64,000 nucleotides of DNA from Halopseudomonas xinjiangensis (GCF_900104945.1 NZ_LT629736.1:2542001-2606000), one strand, 5' to 3'; shown: positions 1 to 9,454, numbered from the stretch's first letter. Notes: generated from the letters alone by a model not told the origin. Numbers and translations are program-made.

Positions 1-88
1 AACACCATCGGGCCATCCGTGAACGCTAGCGGTACCAAGGTATTTGGACTGTCAAAATCGACATAGTTCCCTTGAACTGCTGAACGCA

Positions 89-223
89 ATGCTCAACGGC
101 TGGGCAGCTTATCTAGGACATGGCAAGAACGCGAACGCCATTGATGGCGCTATGATGTCATTTAACGCGAGCGAGTGGTTCGACGAAAAGGGCAAAGGCG
201 AAAAAAGGCAGGTAACGGAATAA
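89..223 (+). other. Short open reading frame, possible tail of a decayed gene
   Basis: An ATG at 89 opens 44 codons ending at TAA 221-223 (starts MLNGWAAYLG, ends KRQVTE). The frame stays open upstream only to a TGA at 20-22. It could be a small gene, the 3' end of a gene broken by a frameshift, or chance. I do not recognise the family. No good Shine-Dalgarno sequence is visible. It ends just before a terminator that points the other way. Confidence 0.22.
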
Positions 224-266
224 AAAAACTCCGATAGCCTGAAGTGGGGAAAGCGGCTATCGGAGT
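222..266 (-). terminator. Rho-independent terminator after the first LitR-type regulator
   Basis: Perfect 12-bp inverted repeat: arms 228-239 (ACTCCGATAGCC on +) and 255-266 (GGCTATCGGAGT), with a 15-nt loop. On the minus strand the stem is followed by seven T residues (228 to 222), so it ends leftward transcription. It lies about 75 nt past the regulator stop codon. The minus-strand loop is C-rich (TTTCCCCACTTC). Confidence 0.85.
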
Positions 267-284
267 GCGCAGCGGTTTATGTGT
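222..284 (-). ncRNA. Candidate short RNA between a TTGTAC/TATAGT promoter and a terminator
   Basis: A promoter-like element at 317-291 on the minus strand would start transcription near 284, and the terminator ends it near 222. The result would be an RNA of about 60 nt made of a short 5' tail and one strong 12-bp hairpin with a C-rich loop (CUUUCCCCACUUC), the kind of loop that can pair with a Shine-Dalgarno sequence. No start codon with a ribosome-binding site is visible inside. The alternative is that this is only the 3' UTR of the regulator gene. Inference from sequence signals alone. Confidence 0.35.
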
Positions 285-290
285 ACAGAG

Positions 291-317
291 ACTATACGAA
301 TACGTTTTTTTGTACAA
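291..317 (-). promoter_or_regulatory. Candidate LitR-type promoter/operator (site 1)
   Basis: On the minus strand TTGTAC (317-312), a 15-nt spacer and TATAGT (296-291). The same stretch reads TGTACA-N12-CGTATA. A further TGTACA lies at 282-287. It sits in the 3' flank of the regulator gene rather than in front of a protein gene, which is unusual. The layout matches sites before folM, before the epimerase gene and before rudS in this window. Confidence 0.5.
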
Positions 318-342
318 GACATAACCAGCTTTTTTTTGGTCC

Positions 343-1314
343 TCACCGCACGTCAAGTCTCCCCGCCAGAAGCGAACGTATCTTACCGAGCAGCGCCTGC
401 CCCGGATCCCCCAGGCAAGCGATGCCGCTGCGCTCCATTTCCTGATGATGAAGCTGGCAGACAGCGCCAGCGATGGCTAGCGGGCAATCGAGCGCACGCT
501 CGAGTCTCGGCAACCTCTTTTTAAGTATCTCGGCATCCAGCGACCGACTCCCGATCAGCACCACTGCGGCCACGGAAGAACGCTGCGCGGCGAGATGAAT
601 GTCCGGAAAGGAGGCAGTGATCGGCAATATGCTCACATTGCAACCAGCCTCGGCGACACAGGCAGCCACCAGGAGCACGTCGAGTTCTCGTAGCGGACCG
701 GGCAGGCAGGTCACCAGAACTGTCGGGACGCCTTCCGCTACATACCCCACGCGCTGCGACAGCCGCATGCGCACAAAGCTGTCAAAGAAAGCCCACTGCG
801 GTGACGTGCCAGGAGCGGGCTGGCCGTGGAGGCGGCGCCACACCGGCAGGAGGACGCTATTGATAACCACCGGTAGCGGGTAACTTGCAAAAACCTGACC
901 GTAAATGCGATCCAGCGCCCCAACGCTGAACTGAGCGACCGCATCGATGAGACGCTCCTGCCAGGGCTGCATGTCGTCCGGCAAGGGCGTGTCGACCAGC
1001 TGCACGGGGCGCGGCGAGCGCCGGGCTTCCGGAGGCGGAGCCTGACGATCGATGATCGACCCGACCTTGCTCACCGCGACGCCCCGCTCGATCCACGCCG
1101 TGACCGCTCGCACCCTTTCTATGTCAGCCATCGAATAGAGACGATGTCCGCTTTCCGTCCGATGCGGCACGAGCAGACCGTAACGCCGCTCCCAGGCACG
1201 TAGCGTGACCGGGTTGACGCCGGTTAGCCTGGATACCTCGCGAATCGGGTACAGCTCTTCGGAATCCAGGTCCATCCGCACCAGCGAAGCGCTGCTCAAG
1301 GTGTCATCATTCAT
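343..1314 (-). CDS. MerR-family regulator, class II LitR-like (no B12 motif)
   Basis: A 323-aa cytoplasmic transcription factor. Residues 21-90 form a MerR winged helix (LYPIREVSRLTGVNPVTLRA, then WERRYG and HRLY), which binds DNA as a dimer. Residues about 115-195 resemble the helical linker of CarH/LitR, and 197-323 the Rossmann-like B12-binding domain. The usual ExHxxG cobalamin motif is missing: the corresponding loop reads LPGPLRELDVLL (204-215). That makes it a class II LitR type, which in Pseudomonas putida acts with a separate LOV photosensor (recalled from the literature). I chose the ATG at 1314 because the HTH starts 20 residues later and the upstream frame looks like promoter DNA; ATGs at 1332 and 1413 are alternatives. 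None has a strong Shine-Dalgarno sequence. Probably autoregulated through the TGTACG/TGTATA site at 1383-1399. Confidence 0.85.
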   Translation of the reverse strand: MNDDTLSSASLVRMDLDSEELYPIREVSRLTGVNPVTLRAWERRYGLLVPHRTESGHRLYSMADIERVRAVTAWIERGVAVSKVGSIIDRQAPPPEARRSPRPVQLVDTPLPDDMQPWQERLIDAVAQFSVGALDRIYGQVFASYPLPVVINSVLLPVWRRLHGQPAPGTSPQWAFFDSFVRMRLSQRVGYVAEGVPTVLVTCLPGPLRELDVLLVAACVAEAGCNVSILPITASFPDIHLAAQRSSVAAVVLIGSRSLDAEILKKRLPRLERALDCPLAIAGAVCQLHHQEMERSGIACLGDPGQALLGKIRSLLAGRLDVR

Positions 1315-1382
1315 AGGGTCGCTCGTCCGCATGGCGCAGCTGCGCCTAAATGCGGTCAGCTTACTCCCTTCACCGGACGATT

Positions 1383-1399
1383 TGTACGGCTGTTGTATA
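1383..1399. promoter_or_regulatory. Possible autoregulatory operator upstream of the regulator gene
   Basis: TGTACG (1383-1388) and TGTATA (1394-1399) are separated by 5 nt, about 70 bp upstream of the chosen start codon. The half-sites match those at the other candidate LitR sites, but the spacing is 5 rather than 12, so this is weaker support. The remaining DNA up to folM (1315-1749) holds no gene I can support. Confidence 0.3.
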
Positions 1400-1617
1400 G
1401 CTTGTTGCGCCACTGACGGGATCGCCCGCCTGCGCCCCCGCCTTACTTAGCCAGGGTCGGGCGGCCTATACCAGAGCCCACCCTGTCCGTCCGAGCACTG
1501 CCGGCTGGCCGCACGTGGTACTATTCCCGGGCGAAGCCGGACGATTCTGGGACGACCTGATTGGCGACAACAGCGGTCAGACTTCTCAGCCCCATACGTA
1601 GGCGGGACGCAAAAGAT

Positions 1618-1676
1618 TGTACAGATCTGCGTCGATGCCTAAGTTTTTCTTGTACGTTACAGCTGGAAAATATAAG
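1618..1676 (+). promoter_or_regulatory. Candidate LitR-type promoter/operator before folM (site 2)
   Basis: TGTACA at 1618-1623 is followed by TTGTAC 1650-1655, a 15-nt spacer and TATAAG 1671-1676 (TGTACG-N12-AATATA). Two TTGTAC copies 33 bp apart are also found before rudS, where they are 32 bp apart. A start near 1683 would give a leader of about 67 nt. A TCGTACGA palindrome lies at 1734-1741, just before the folM start. Confidence 0.5.
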
Positions 1677-1749
1677 TTTTGCTATTCTTCAGATCGGATT
1701 GCTTGGGTCGCCAAGTCCGTAGCCCCATCTGGTTCGTACGAGTGCACCC

Positions 1750-2451
1750 ATGAAAGCAAATGGCACCATTCTCATTACCGGAGCGGCCCAGCGCATCGGC
1801 CTGCACTGCGCGAAACGCCTGGTCGAAGATGGCTATCGCGTGCTGATAACCTGCCGTCACCAGCGTGAAGACTGGGCGCGCGACCCTCTCGACGGCATAG
1901 AAGTCATTCAGGCGGATTTCTCTACCACTGCAGGAATCGAGGCGCTTATCGCCGGACTGATCAATCGTGGCGTCCAGCTCAGGACAATGATTCACAACGC
2001 CTCGTTGTGGCTGGGGGATGAAGCAGGAGCCGAGGGCTTCCAGCAAATGTTCATGGTGCACATGCAGGCGCCGTATTTGCTCAACCTTGCCAGCGAGCAA
2101 CTTTTCGACCCGGGCGTGACGGGCGATATCATCCATGTTTCCGATCATGTTGCCCGGCGAGGCAGCCGTCGGCACGCCGCATATTGCGCCAGCAAGGCCG
2201 GACTGGAAGCGCTGTCGCTGTCGTTTGCGGCGCGGCTCGCGCCAGGCATCAAGGTAAACACCATCGCCCCGGCGTTGATCATGTTCAACCCGGACGATAC
2301 GGACGAATACCGTGAGCGCACCTTGGCCAAGTCGGCGCTCGGCATCGAGCCAGGGCCGGAAGTGGTCTATCAATCCATCTGCTATCTGATGGACAATCCC
2401 TATGTAACCGGAACCTGCCTGGACCTGAACGGCGGCCGGAACCTCAAATGA
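1750..2451 (+). CDS. folM: Dihydromonapterin reductase FolM
   Basis: A 233-aa short-chain dehydrogenase that uses NADPH to reduce dihydromonapterin to tetrahydromonapterin, with weaker dihydrofolate reductase activity. The cofactor loop TGAAQRIG (residues 10-17) carries the Arg typical of NADPH users. IHNAS is at 81-85, and the catalytic Ser131 and YCASK (145-149) follow the SDR pattern. Length is normal. It is the first gene of a tight cluster with folE (16-nt gap) and folX, whose products make the monapterin precursor; this arrangement is familiar from Pseudomonas. The upstream TGTACA motifs suggest the cluster is under LitR control. Confidence 0.9.
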   Translation: MKANGTILITGAAQRIGLHCAKRLVEDGYRVLITCRHQREDWARDPLDGIEVIQADFSTTAGIEALIAGLINRGVQLRTMIHNASLWLGDEAGAEGFQQMFMVHMQAPYLLNLASEQLFDPGVTGDIIHVSDHVARRGSRRHAAYCASKAGLEALSLSFAARLAPGIKVNTIAPALIMFNPDDTDEYRERTLAKSALGIEPGPEVVYQSICYLMDNPYVTGTCLDLNGGRNLK

Positions 2452-2467
2452 AGAGACGGAACAGACG

Positions 2468-3025
2468 ATGAGCCTCGAAAACCTCACCCGCCATTACCAC
2501 GAGATTCTTTCCGACCTCGGCGAGAACCCGGAACGCGAGGGCCTGCAAGGCACGCCGCTCCGCGCGGCAAAGGCCATGCAGTTTCTCTGCCGAGGCTACA
2601 ACGAATCGCTGGAGGACATCGTCAACGGTGCCCTGTTCGAATCTGAAAATGACGAGATGGTGATCGTCAAGGACATCGAGCTGTATTCGATGTGCGAGCA
2701 CCATATGCTGCCTTTCATCGGCAAGGCGCACGTCGCTTACATTCCTACCGGCAGGGTGATTGGCTTGTCCAAGGTAGCTCGGATCGTCGACATGTATGCC
2801 CGTCGCCTGCAGATTCAGGAAAACCTGACCCGGCAAATCGCCGAGGCGCTGCAGTCGGTCACGCATGCCAAGGGGGTCGCGGTAGTGATCGAAGCCAAGC
2901 ACATGTGCATGATGATGCGCGGTGTTGAAAAGCAGAACTCGTCCATGCACACCTCGGTAATGCTCGGCGCCTTCCGTAACTCCGGCACCACGCGCCAGGA
3001 GTTCCTGCAGCTGATTACCCGATGA
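2468..3025 (+). CDS. folE: GTP cyclohydrolase I (zinc type)
   Basis: A 185-aa enzyme that converts GTP to 7,8-dihydroneopterin triphosphate, the first step towards folates and monapterin. Zinc ligands are Cys76 and His79 in MCEHHMLPF and Cys147 in [14 protein letters not shown]; the HTSVMLGAF tail is also typical of FolE1. It lies between folM and folX with a 4-nt overlap to folX, so the three should be co-translated. Folate made downstream of this step includes methenyltetrahydrofolate, the antenna of class I photolyases such as the phrB product at 56950-58365. Confidence 0.96.
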   Translation: MSLENLTRHYHEILSDLGENPEREGLQGTPLRAAKAMQFLCRGYNESLEDIVNGALFESENDEMVIVKDIELYSMCEHHMLPFIGKAHVAYIPTGRVIGLSKVARIVDMYARRLQIQENLTRQIAEALQSVTHAKGVAVVIEAKHMCMMMRGVEKQNSSMHTSVMLGAFRNSGTTRQEFLQLITR

Positions 3026-3396
3026 ACAATCTCACTCCCGGCCTGGCGCGCATCCGGATAAAGAATCTGCGAGCGCGCACCTACATCGGCATCAAGGAAG
3101 ACGAGATTCGCAACCGCCAGGACGTGGTAGTCAACGTAACCATTCTCTACCCTGCCGGAGACGCCGTGCAGGTGAACGACATCGATCATGCTCTGAACTA
3201 CCGCACCATCACCAAGGCCTTGCTACAGCACATCGAAGACAATCGCTTCGCCCTGCTTGAACGCCTGACCCAGGAGTTGCTGGACATCGTCATGCAGCAC
3301 GCACCGGTGCGCTACGCTGAAGTAGAGGTCGACAAGCCGCACGCGTTGCGTTTCGCCGACTCGGTATCGATCACCCTGAGTCAGTCGCGCGACTGA
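3022..3396 (+). CDS. folX: Dihydroneopterin triphosphate 2'-epimerase FolX
   Basis: A 124-aa member of the FolB/FolX tunnel-fold family. It epimerises dihydroneopterin triphosphate to dihydromonapterin triphosphate, feeding Fol[19 protein letters not shown] (10-27) and the conserved Lys of [16 protein letters not shown] match FolX better than the aldolase FolB, as does its neighbourhood with folM and folE. The ATG overlaps the folE stop (ATGA). Confidence 0.9.
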   Translation: MNNLTPGLARIRIKNLRARTYIGIKEDEIRNRQDVVVNVTILYPAGDAVQVNDIDHALNYRTITKALLQHIEDNRFALLERLTQELLDIVMQHAPVRYAEVEVDKPHALRFADSVSITLSQSRD

Positions 3397-3433
3397 ACCA
3401 TCCGCTCATATGGCAATCGGCCTGCAGCAACGA

Positions 3434-3462
3434 TTGCCGCTGACATATTCGGCCAGTATTAT
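3434..3462 (+). promoter_or_regulatory. Sigma70-type promoter before the DUF1244 gene
   Basis: TTGCCG (3434-3439), a 17-nt spacer and TATTAT (3457-3462). It lies 36 bp before the start codon in the 102-bp gap after folX and would make the next genes a separate unit from the folate cluster. Confidence 0.5.
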
Positions 3463-3498
3463 CCGAGCCATCGAGTCCTGCCTTTTCTGGAGCTGATC

Positions 3499-3801
3499 AT
3501 GACCAAGCAAGAGCGCATCGAGCTGGAAGCGGCTGCCTTTCGCAGCCTGGTGAGTCATCTGCGCAGCCGCAAGGATGTGCAGAATATCGACCTGATGACG
3601 CTTGCCGGCTTCTGCCGCAACTGCCTTGCCAAGTGGTACAAGGCGTCCGCCGAAGACATGGACATCGCCCTGACGCTCGACGAAGCGCGCGAAGCGGTCT
3701 ATGGCATGCCCTATTCCGAGTGGAAAGCCAAATACCAGAAGGATGCCAGTCCCGAACAGCAGGCCGCCTTCGACCAGGCGCAGAAGCAGGGCAAGGCATG
3801 A
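3499..3801 (+). CDS. DUF1244 family protein
   Basis: A 100-aa cytoplasmic protein of unknown function. The family core is visible at DVQNIDLMTLAGFCRNCLAK (28-47) followed by WY, with conserved Cys41 and Cys44, then a helical tail with GMPYSEWKAKYQ. Length is typical. The stop overlaps the next ATG by 4 nt, so it is translationally coupled to the HopJ-like gene. No function can be deduced; the paired cysteines could bind a metal but this is not shown. Confidence 0.85.
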   Translation: MTKQERIELEAAAFRSLVSHLRSRKDVQNIDLMTLAGFCRNCLAKWYKASAEDMDIALTLDEAREAVYGMPYSEWKAKYQKDASPEQQAAFDQAQKQGKA

Positions 3802-4133
3802 CCCCGGAAGGCTTCACTCAGCGTCTCGTCGCACCAGAGCACCGCTTCGCCGAGACGCTGGCGTTTATCGACGAACAGTACGTTTACCGGCCGAGCGCCT
3901 TCGACAATGGCTCGCTGCACAACTCCGAAACGGAAAATCAGGGCTCCTGCAAGGTACTGGCGATGGCCATCGACCTCGGCCTGACCGACGAGCAGACACT
4001 GCAGTGCTTCGCCGAGCATTATCAAGCGGTTCTCGCCGACCCGGACGGAGTCGCCCACGGCAACATACGCGCCCTCATGCGCACCGGTCTCGCTGGAGTC
4101 CGTTTCCAGACTTTCCCTCTGTCGCGCCGCTAG
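3798..4133 (+). CDS. HopJ-family conserved protein
   Basis: A 111-aa protein matching the family named after a Pseudomonas syringae HopJ candidate effector (FDNGSLHNSETENQGSCK at about residues 36-53, then HGNIRALMRTG). Members are common in environmental gammaproteobacteria with no type III secretion, and nothing in this window suggests a secretion system, so a housekeeping role is more likely. There is no signal peptide or membrane segment. It is coupled to the DUF1244 gene by an ATGA overlap. Confidence 0.8.
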   Translation: MTPEGFTQRLVAPEHRFAETLAFIDEQYVYRPSAFDNGSLHNSETENQGSCKVLAMAIDLGLTDEQTLQCFAEHYQAVLADPDGVAHGNIRALMRTGLAGVRFQTFPLSRR

Positions 4134-4161
4134 AGCCGCGGCAGAACCAGGCGGACAGCCC

Positions 4162-4659
4162 ATGGCTATCAAGCAACTGCAACCTGCGGGCGAATTCCCG
4201 GCGACCGGCCTGCTCCGTCGTCTGGCTGGCGCCGCGTACGATCTGTTCCTGCTGATCGCCTTGTGGATGATCACCACCTTCGCCTATCTGGGCATGCACA
4301 TAGCTGCCGCCGGCGAGGAACTGACGCAGCAGCAGGCAGAAGCCGGCGCGTTTGTTGGCGACGTCTGGCTGTCCCTGATATTGCTGGTGGTGACCTGGGG
4401 ATTTTACGTCGTGTTCTGGACCAAGAAAGGGCAGACGCTCGGGATGCAGGTATGGCGGGTACGCGTCGAGCAGCTCGATGGCCGTTCGATCACTGTCCGG
4501 CAGGCCACGATTCGCTTCCTTGTCGCCCAGGCTGCCTGGTTGTGCGGCGGACTGGGGTTCTTCTGGCAATTATGGGACAACCAGTCGCGCACCTGGCAGG
4601 ACATCGCTTCCGGCACCCGGCTGGTCACCCTTCCGAAAAACGCCTACCGCAAGGATTAG
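4162..4659 (+). CDS. RDD family inner-membrane protein
   Basis: A 165-aa integral membrane protein with the RDD features: an early RRLAGAAYDLFLL segment carrying Arg and Asp in the first membrane helix, a second helix around residues 70-92 (LSLILLVVTWGFYVVFW), the KKGQTLGMQVWRVRV loop, and a third helix with DNQSRTWQDIASGTRLV near the end. Function is unknown; some RDD proteins affect ion or osmotic balance. It follows the HopJ-like gene after 28 nt and converges on lptG, the two stop codons overlapping by 4 nt. Confidence 0.85.
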   Translation: MAIKQLQPAGEFPATGLLRRLAGAAYDLFLLIALWMITTFAYLGMHIAAAGEELTQQQAEAGAFVGDVWLSLILLVVTWGFYVVFWTKKGQTLGMQVWRVRVEQLDGRSITVRQATIRFLVAQAAWLCGGLGFFWQLWDNQSRTWQDIASGTRLVTLPKNAYRKD

Positions 4660-5717
4660 CCTGCGCGGCGCATCAGCACGATACCCATCAGCAACAGGAT
4701 CACGATCGGCGCCAGCACGGCAATCAACGGTGGGAAGCCGAATACCAGACTCGACGGGCCCAGCAGATCCTGCACGATGCGGAAACTGAAGCCGACCAGT
4801 ACACCGGTGAAAATGCGCTGGCCGAGCGTGACCGAGCGCAGCGGGCCGAAGATGAAGGATATCGCCACGAAGACCAGCGTGGCCGTGGTCAGCGGTTGCA
4901 ACAGCTTCTTCCAGAAGGACAGCCAGTAGGCGCTGTTGTCCAGTTCCTGCTCGGCAAGATAACCCTGATAACGCCACAACCCCGTAAGTGGCAATACGTC
5001 CGGATCGAGCAGCAGAATCCTCAGCAGCTGTGGTGACAGGCCGACATTCCAGCGTGAACTGGGGATCACCTCGACTTCGCTGTGCCCATTGTCGAGAAAC
5101 CGGGTGAGCTGAATGTTCTCAAGCAGCCAGTCGTCCTGCTGGACGGTCGCTCGCTCGGCGAAGCTTGCCTCTGCCAGCCGACGCTGGTCATCGAAGCGGT
5201 AGCGTGTCACGCCACGTAATACGCCGTCGGGCTGCACGGCATTGATATGGATGAACTCGTTACCCTCGCGGTGCCAGAGCCCGCGGGATGTCATCGCCTC
5301 TTCGCTGCCCAGCGCCACAGCGCGGCGGCTTTCAGCCAGGTTTTCGGCATAGGGCGCCGCGTACTCACCCAACAGCACCCCGGCGACCATCAGCACCACC
5401 AGCGGCTTCATCACCGCGCCGATGATGCGCGCCACCGACACGCCGGCTGCACGCATGATGGTCAGTTCGGAGTTGCTCGCCAGCGTACCCAGACCGACCA
5501 GGCAGCCCACCAGCACCGCCACCGGTAACAGATCATACAGCCGCCGCGGCGAAGTAAGCACCACATAGACCAGCGCCTGTATCGCGTCGTATCCGCCGGC
5601 CAGATCTTCGAGTTCGCCTATATAGGCGAACAACATGTCCAGCCCGAGCACGATCATCGAAACGATCAGGACGCTCGACAAAACGGACTTGCCGATATAC
5701 CGATCAAGCTGGCGCAT
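4656..5717 (-). CDS. lptG: LPS export permease LptG
   Basis: A 353-aa inner-membrane permease of the LptB2FG ABC transporter, which extracts lipopolysaccharide from the inner membrane and feeds it to LptC and the periplasmic bridge. It has the expected plan: N-terminal helices (RQLDRYIGKSVLSSVLIVSM onwards), a large periplasmic jellyroll at about 130-265, and three C-terminal helices. The ATG at 5717 is chosen because GGGGAGG precedes it by 5 nt; a GTG at 5723 would overlap that sequence. It overlaps lptF by 14 nt. Confidence 0.95.
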   Translation of the reverse strand: MRQLDRYIGKSVLSSVLIVSMIVLGLDMLFAYIGELEDLAGGYDAIQALVYVVLTSPRRLYDLLPVAVLVGCLVGLGTLASNSELTIMRAAGVSVARIIGAVMKPLVVLMVAGVLLGEYAAPYAENLAESRRAVALGSEEAMTSRGLWHREGNEFIHINAVQPDGVLRGVTRYRFDDQRRLAEASFAERATVQQDDWLLENIQLTRFLDNGHSEVEVIPSSRWNVGLSPQLLRILLLDPDVLPLTGLWRYQGYLAEQELDNSAYWLSFWKKLLQPLTTATLVFVAISFIFGPLRSVTLGQRIFTGVLVGFSFRIVQDLLGPSSLVFGFPPLIAVLAPIVILLLMGIVLMRRAG

Positions 5718-6810
5718 GGGCACCTCCCCGCGGTGCGGACGGTGCAGTCAACGTGCGCAGATTCAGTGCCACACCCACCGCGAGAAACAACACGTGCACC
5801 CACCACAGGCCAAGCCAGGCCGGCGTGCGCCCTGCTTCCATCCAGCCTCGTGCGCTGATCAGCAGAGCAAGATAGGCCATGTACAGCAATACTGCCGGCA
5901 GCAACTTGAGGAAACGTCCCTGCCGCGGATTGACGCGGGCCAGAGGCACCGCGAAGAAGGCCACGATGGGTACCAGCAGGGGCAGCGCCATGCGCCAGTG
6001 CAGCTCTGCTTGCAGGCGCAGGTTGTCCTGGCCGAGCAATTCCCGGGTGGGCATTGCCTCCCGATCGGTTATCTCGGTCACGACCTCCGGCTTGGGCAGG
6101 AGCACGCCATAGACGTCGTACTCGATGGTGCGAAAGTCCGCTGCGCCCGGATTGCCGTCATACCGGTAGCCGTTCTCCAGCACCAGATAGCGGCTTCCGT
6201 CAGGATTCATCTGCTGACGCCCACTCTCGGCGATCAGCACGCTCAGGCTGGCCGGATCGCCCGGGTCGCTACGCTCGGCGATGAAGACCTCCTGCAACTC
6301 TGTGCGGTCTTGCGACAAGGCTCCGGCGTAGGTGACGCGCTGGGCCTGGCGCCCGAGGGATTGGAAGCGTCCGGCGCTCAGAGTGTCGAACTCGGTCATC
6401 GCATCCTGCTCGTTGAACAGCTGCTGCGTCTTGACCACGCCGGCGGGCGCCACCCACAGGCTCAGCCAGCCGACCAGCAACGCCACCAGCAATGCCGGGC
6501 CCTGAGTATAGCCAAGAATGCGCCGATCGCTCATGCCGGTCGCCGAGAGCACGGTCATCTCGCTGTCCAGGTGCATGCGCCCGTACGCCAGCAGAATGCC
6601 GAGAAACAGACCCAGCGGCACGATCAGCACCATGAAGCTCGGCAGCCGGTAACCCATGATGATGAACAGCACGCCCGGGTCCAATTGCCCGGCAGCAGCT
6701 TGCGCAAGGTACTTGATGAAGCGGCCGCTCATGATGATCAGCAAGAGGACGCCGCTCACCGCGGTGAGGGCCATCAGCACTTCGCGACTCAGATAACGAA
6801 AGACAATCAC
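5704..6810 (-). CDS. lptF: LPS export permease LptF
   Basis: A 368-aa partner of LptG in the LPS export transporter. It starts at GTG 6810 with AAGGA upstream, giving the usual N-terminus (V/M)IVFRYLSREVL. The frame is open further upstream, but that part has no family similarity. N-terminal helices are followed by a periplasmic jellyroll (about residues 115-265) and C-terminal helices with PLARVNPRQGRFLKLLPAVL. It is divergent from pepA across 154 bp that must hold both promoters, the usual lptF/pepA arrangement. Confidence 0.95.
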   Translation of the reverse strand: MIVFRYLSREVLMALTAVSGVLLLIIMSGRFIKYLAQAAAGQLDPGVLFIIMGYRLPSFMVLIVPLGLFLGILLAYGRMHLDSEMTVLSATGMSDRRILGYTQGPALLVALLVGWLSLWVAPAGVVKTQQLFNEQDAMTEFDTLSAGRFQSLGRQAQRVTYAGALSQDRTELQEVFIAERSDPGDPASLSVLIAESGRQQMNPDGSRYLVLENGYRYDGNPGAADFRTIEYDVYGVLLPKPEVVTEITDREAMPTRELLGQDNLRLQAELHWRMALPLLVPIVAFFAVPLARVNPRQGRFLKLLPAVLLYMAYLALLISARGWMEAGRTPAWLGLWWVHVLFLAVGVALNLRTLTAPSAPRGGAHAPA

Positions 6811-6946
6811 TAGTCGGTTCCTTTGGCTCCAGGGCTTTATGGGCACCCGGGAATAGGCCAGAATGCAGACAAGCACACCTGGTTGCAACGCTGCCGGATT
6901 GGGCGCACGTCGTTCAAAGGGCAGCATTATCAGTCAATCCACATGA

Positions 6947-8455
<1,509 letters not shown>

Positions 8456-8466
8456 AAGAAACGGCC

Positions 8467-8519
8467 GCAGGCCGGAAGTCGCTGGCGACATGATGTCGCC
8501 AGCGCGGCGAGCGGCCTGC
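8467..8519. repeat. Nested hairpin between pepA and holC
   Basis: An inner perfect 10-bp inverted repeat (GCTGGCGACA, 8481-8490, with 8494-8503; 3-nt loop) lies inside an outer 8-bp pair (GCAGGCCG 8467-8474 with CGGCCTGC 8512-8519). There is no T run, so it may stabilise the pepA 3' end or reduce read-through rather than act as a simple terminator. Confidence 0.6.
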
Positions 8520-8536
8520 CGCATGGAGCTATAGGC

Positions 8537-8968
8537 ATGACCCGGATCGATTTCTATCTGTTGACCAGTGACCAGCCGCAAACACGGCTGGCCTATGCCT
8601 GCCGACTCGCACACAAGGCCTGGGCGCAGGGTCACCGGGTCTACCTGCATTGCGCGGACCCAGCGCAGGCGGAGGAGCTGGACCAATTGTTATGGTCGTT
8701 CAAGCCCGACGCCTTCCTGCCGCACGCCTTGCACAGTGAGCACCCGGATGAAGCGGTAGTCTGTGGTACCGGCGACGACCCGACGCCGCATAACGACCTC
8801 CTGATCAATCTGGCCCAGACCACTCCGGGCTTTTTCAGCCGCTTCACACGGTTGGCCGAGATCGTCGTCGAGCACGATGATATACGGGTTCCCGCGCGTG
8901 AACGCTTCCGCTTCTATCGCGATCGGGGCTATCCTCTGAAATCTCACCAGATTCGCACGGCAGGATGA
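8537..8968 (+). CDS. holC: DNA polymerase III chi subunit
   Basis: A 143-aa subunit of the clamp-loader assembly that links the replisome to single-strand binding protein. The family pattern is clear: TRIDFYLLTSDQPQTRLAYA at the N-terminus, HCADPAQAEELDQLLWSF, then PHNDLLINLAQTTPGFFSRF and the late KSHQIRT. Length is typical. It sits between pepA and the small gene before valS, the Pseudomonas order. Confidence 0.93.
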   Translation: MTRIDFYLLTSDQPQTRLAYACRLAHKAWAQGHRVYLHCADPAQAEELDQLLWSFKPDAFLPHALHSEHPDEAVVCGTGDDPTPHNDLLINLAQTTPGFFSRFTRLAEIVVEHDDIRVPARERFRFYRDRGYPLKSHQIRTAG

Positions 8969-8971
8969 GCC

Positions 8972-9454
8972 ATGACGCATCGCGATCCCTCGGAGCCTTC
9001 ACGGTTACTGGAAGACCTGGAGTCCATACGCACTCTGCTCGACGAGCATGATCCTGACAATCTGCTCGACGAACAGAGCCAGATGGACATTCCGTTGCTG
9101 CAGGACATCATTACCGAGCCAATCGACACCAAGCTCGCAGAGTCCCGCCCTGCCCGCCCGGAAGCCTCGCCGGCGGCAACCCGATCGTCCAATCCATTTC
9201 TCCCCTATGACTCGCTTGCCCGCCTGGCCAGGGAACGGGTGCAGCTCGACCGTCTGCTGGGCACGTCGGTGACCGAGGAGCGTCACAAGGTCCACACCGG
9301 CGCCCGTGAGGTGCGCATGGAGGCTCGTCTGCAGGCCGAGGCGCAGCTGATCCTGCAGGACGTGATCGACGAAATGATCCCGACCATCGAAGCCGAGCTG
9401 CGTAACCGCCTCAAGGCCAAGCTCGAGCAGATCGTTCGCGAGCAGCTCAAATAA
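8972..9454 (+). CDS. Conserved hypothetical protein between holC and valS
   Basis: A 160-aa acidic protein with no signal peptide or membrane segment. Residues 1-85 are low complexity, rich in Asp, Glu and Pro (LLDEHDPDNLLDEQSQMDIP). Residues 90-160 are a highly charged helical region likely to form a coiled coil (RMEARLQAEAQLILQDVIDE, then RNRLKAKLEQIVREQLK). A gene at this place is conserved in Pseudomonas genomes as far as I recall. It starts 3 nt after holC, which suggests co-expression. Function unknown. Confidence 0.8.
   Translation: MTHRDPSEPSRLLEDLESIRTLLDEHDPDNLLDEQSQMDIPLLQDIITEPIDTKLAESRPARPEASPAATRSSNPFLPYDSLARLARERVQLDRLLGTSVTEERHKVHTGAREVRMEARLQAEAQLILQDVIDEMIPTIEAELRNRLKAKLEQIVREQLK

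Noticed and set aside
3798..4133. Interpreting the HopJ-like gene as a type III secretion effector
   Set aside because: No secretion genes or hrp box nearby, and the family is widespread in bacteria without type III secretion.
5635..6813. 392-codon open frame on the plus strand opposite lptF/lptG
   Set aside because: Antisense shadow of GC-rich genes; low-complexity His/Gln-rich translation with no family features, while lptF and lptG are certain.
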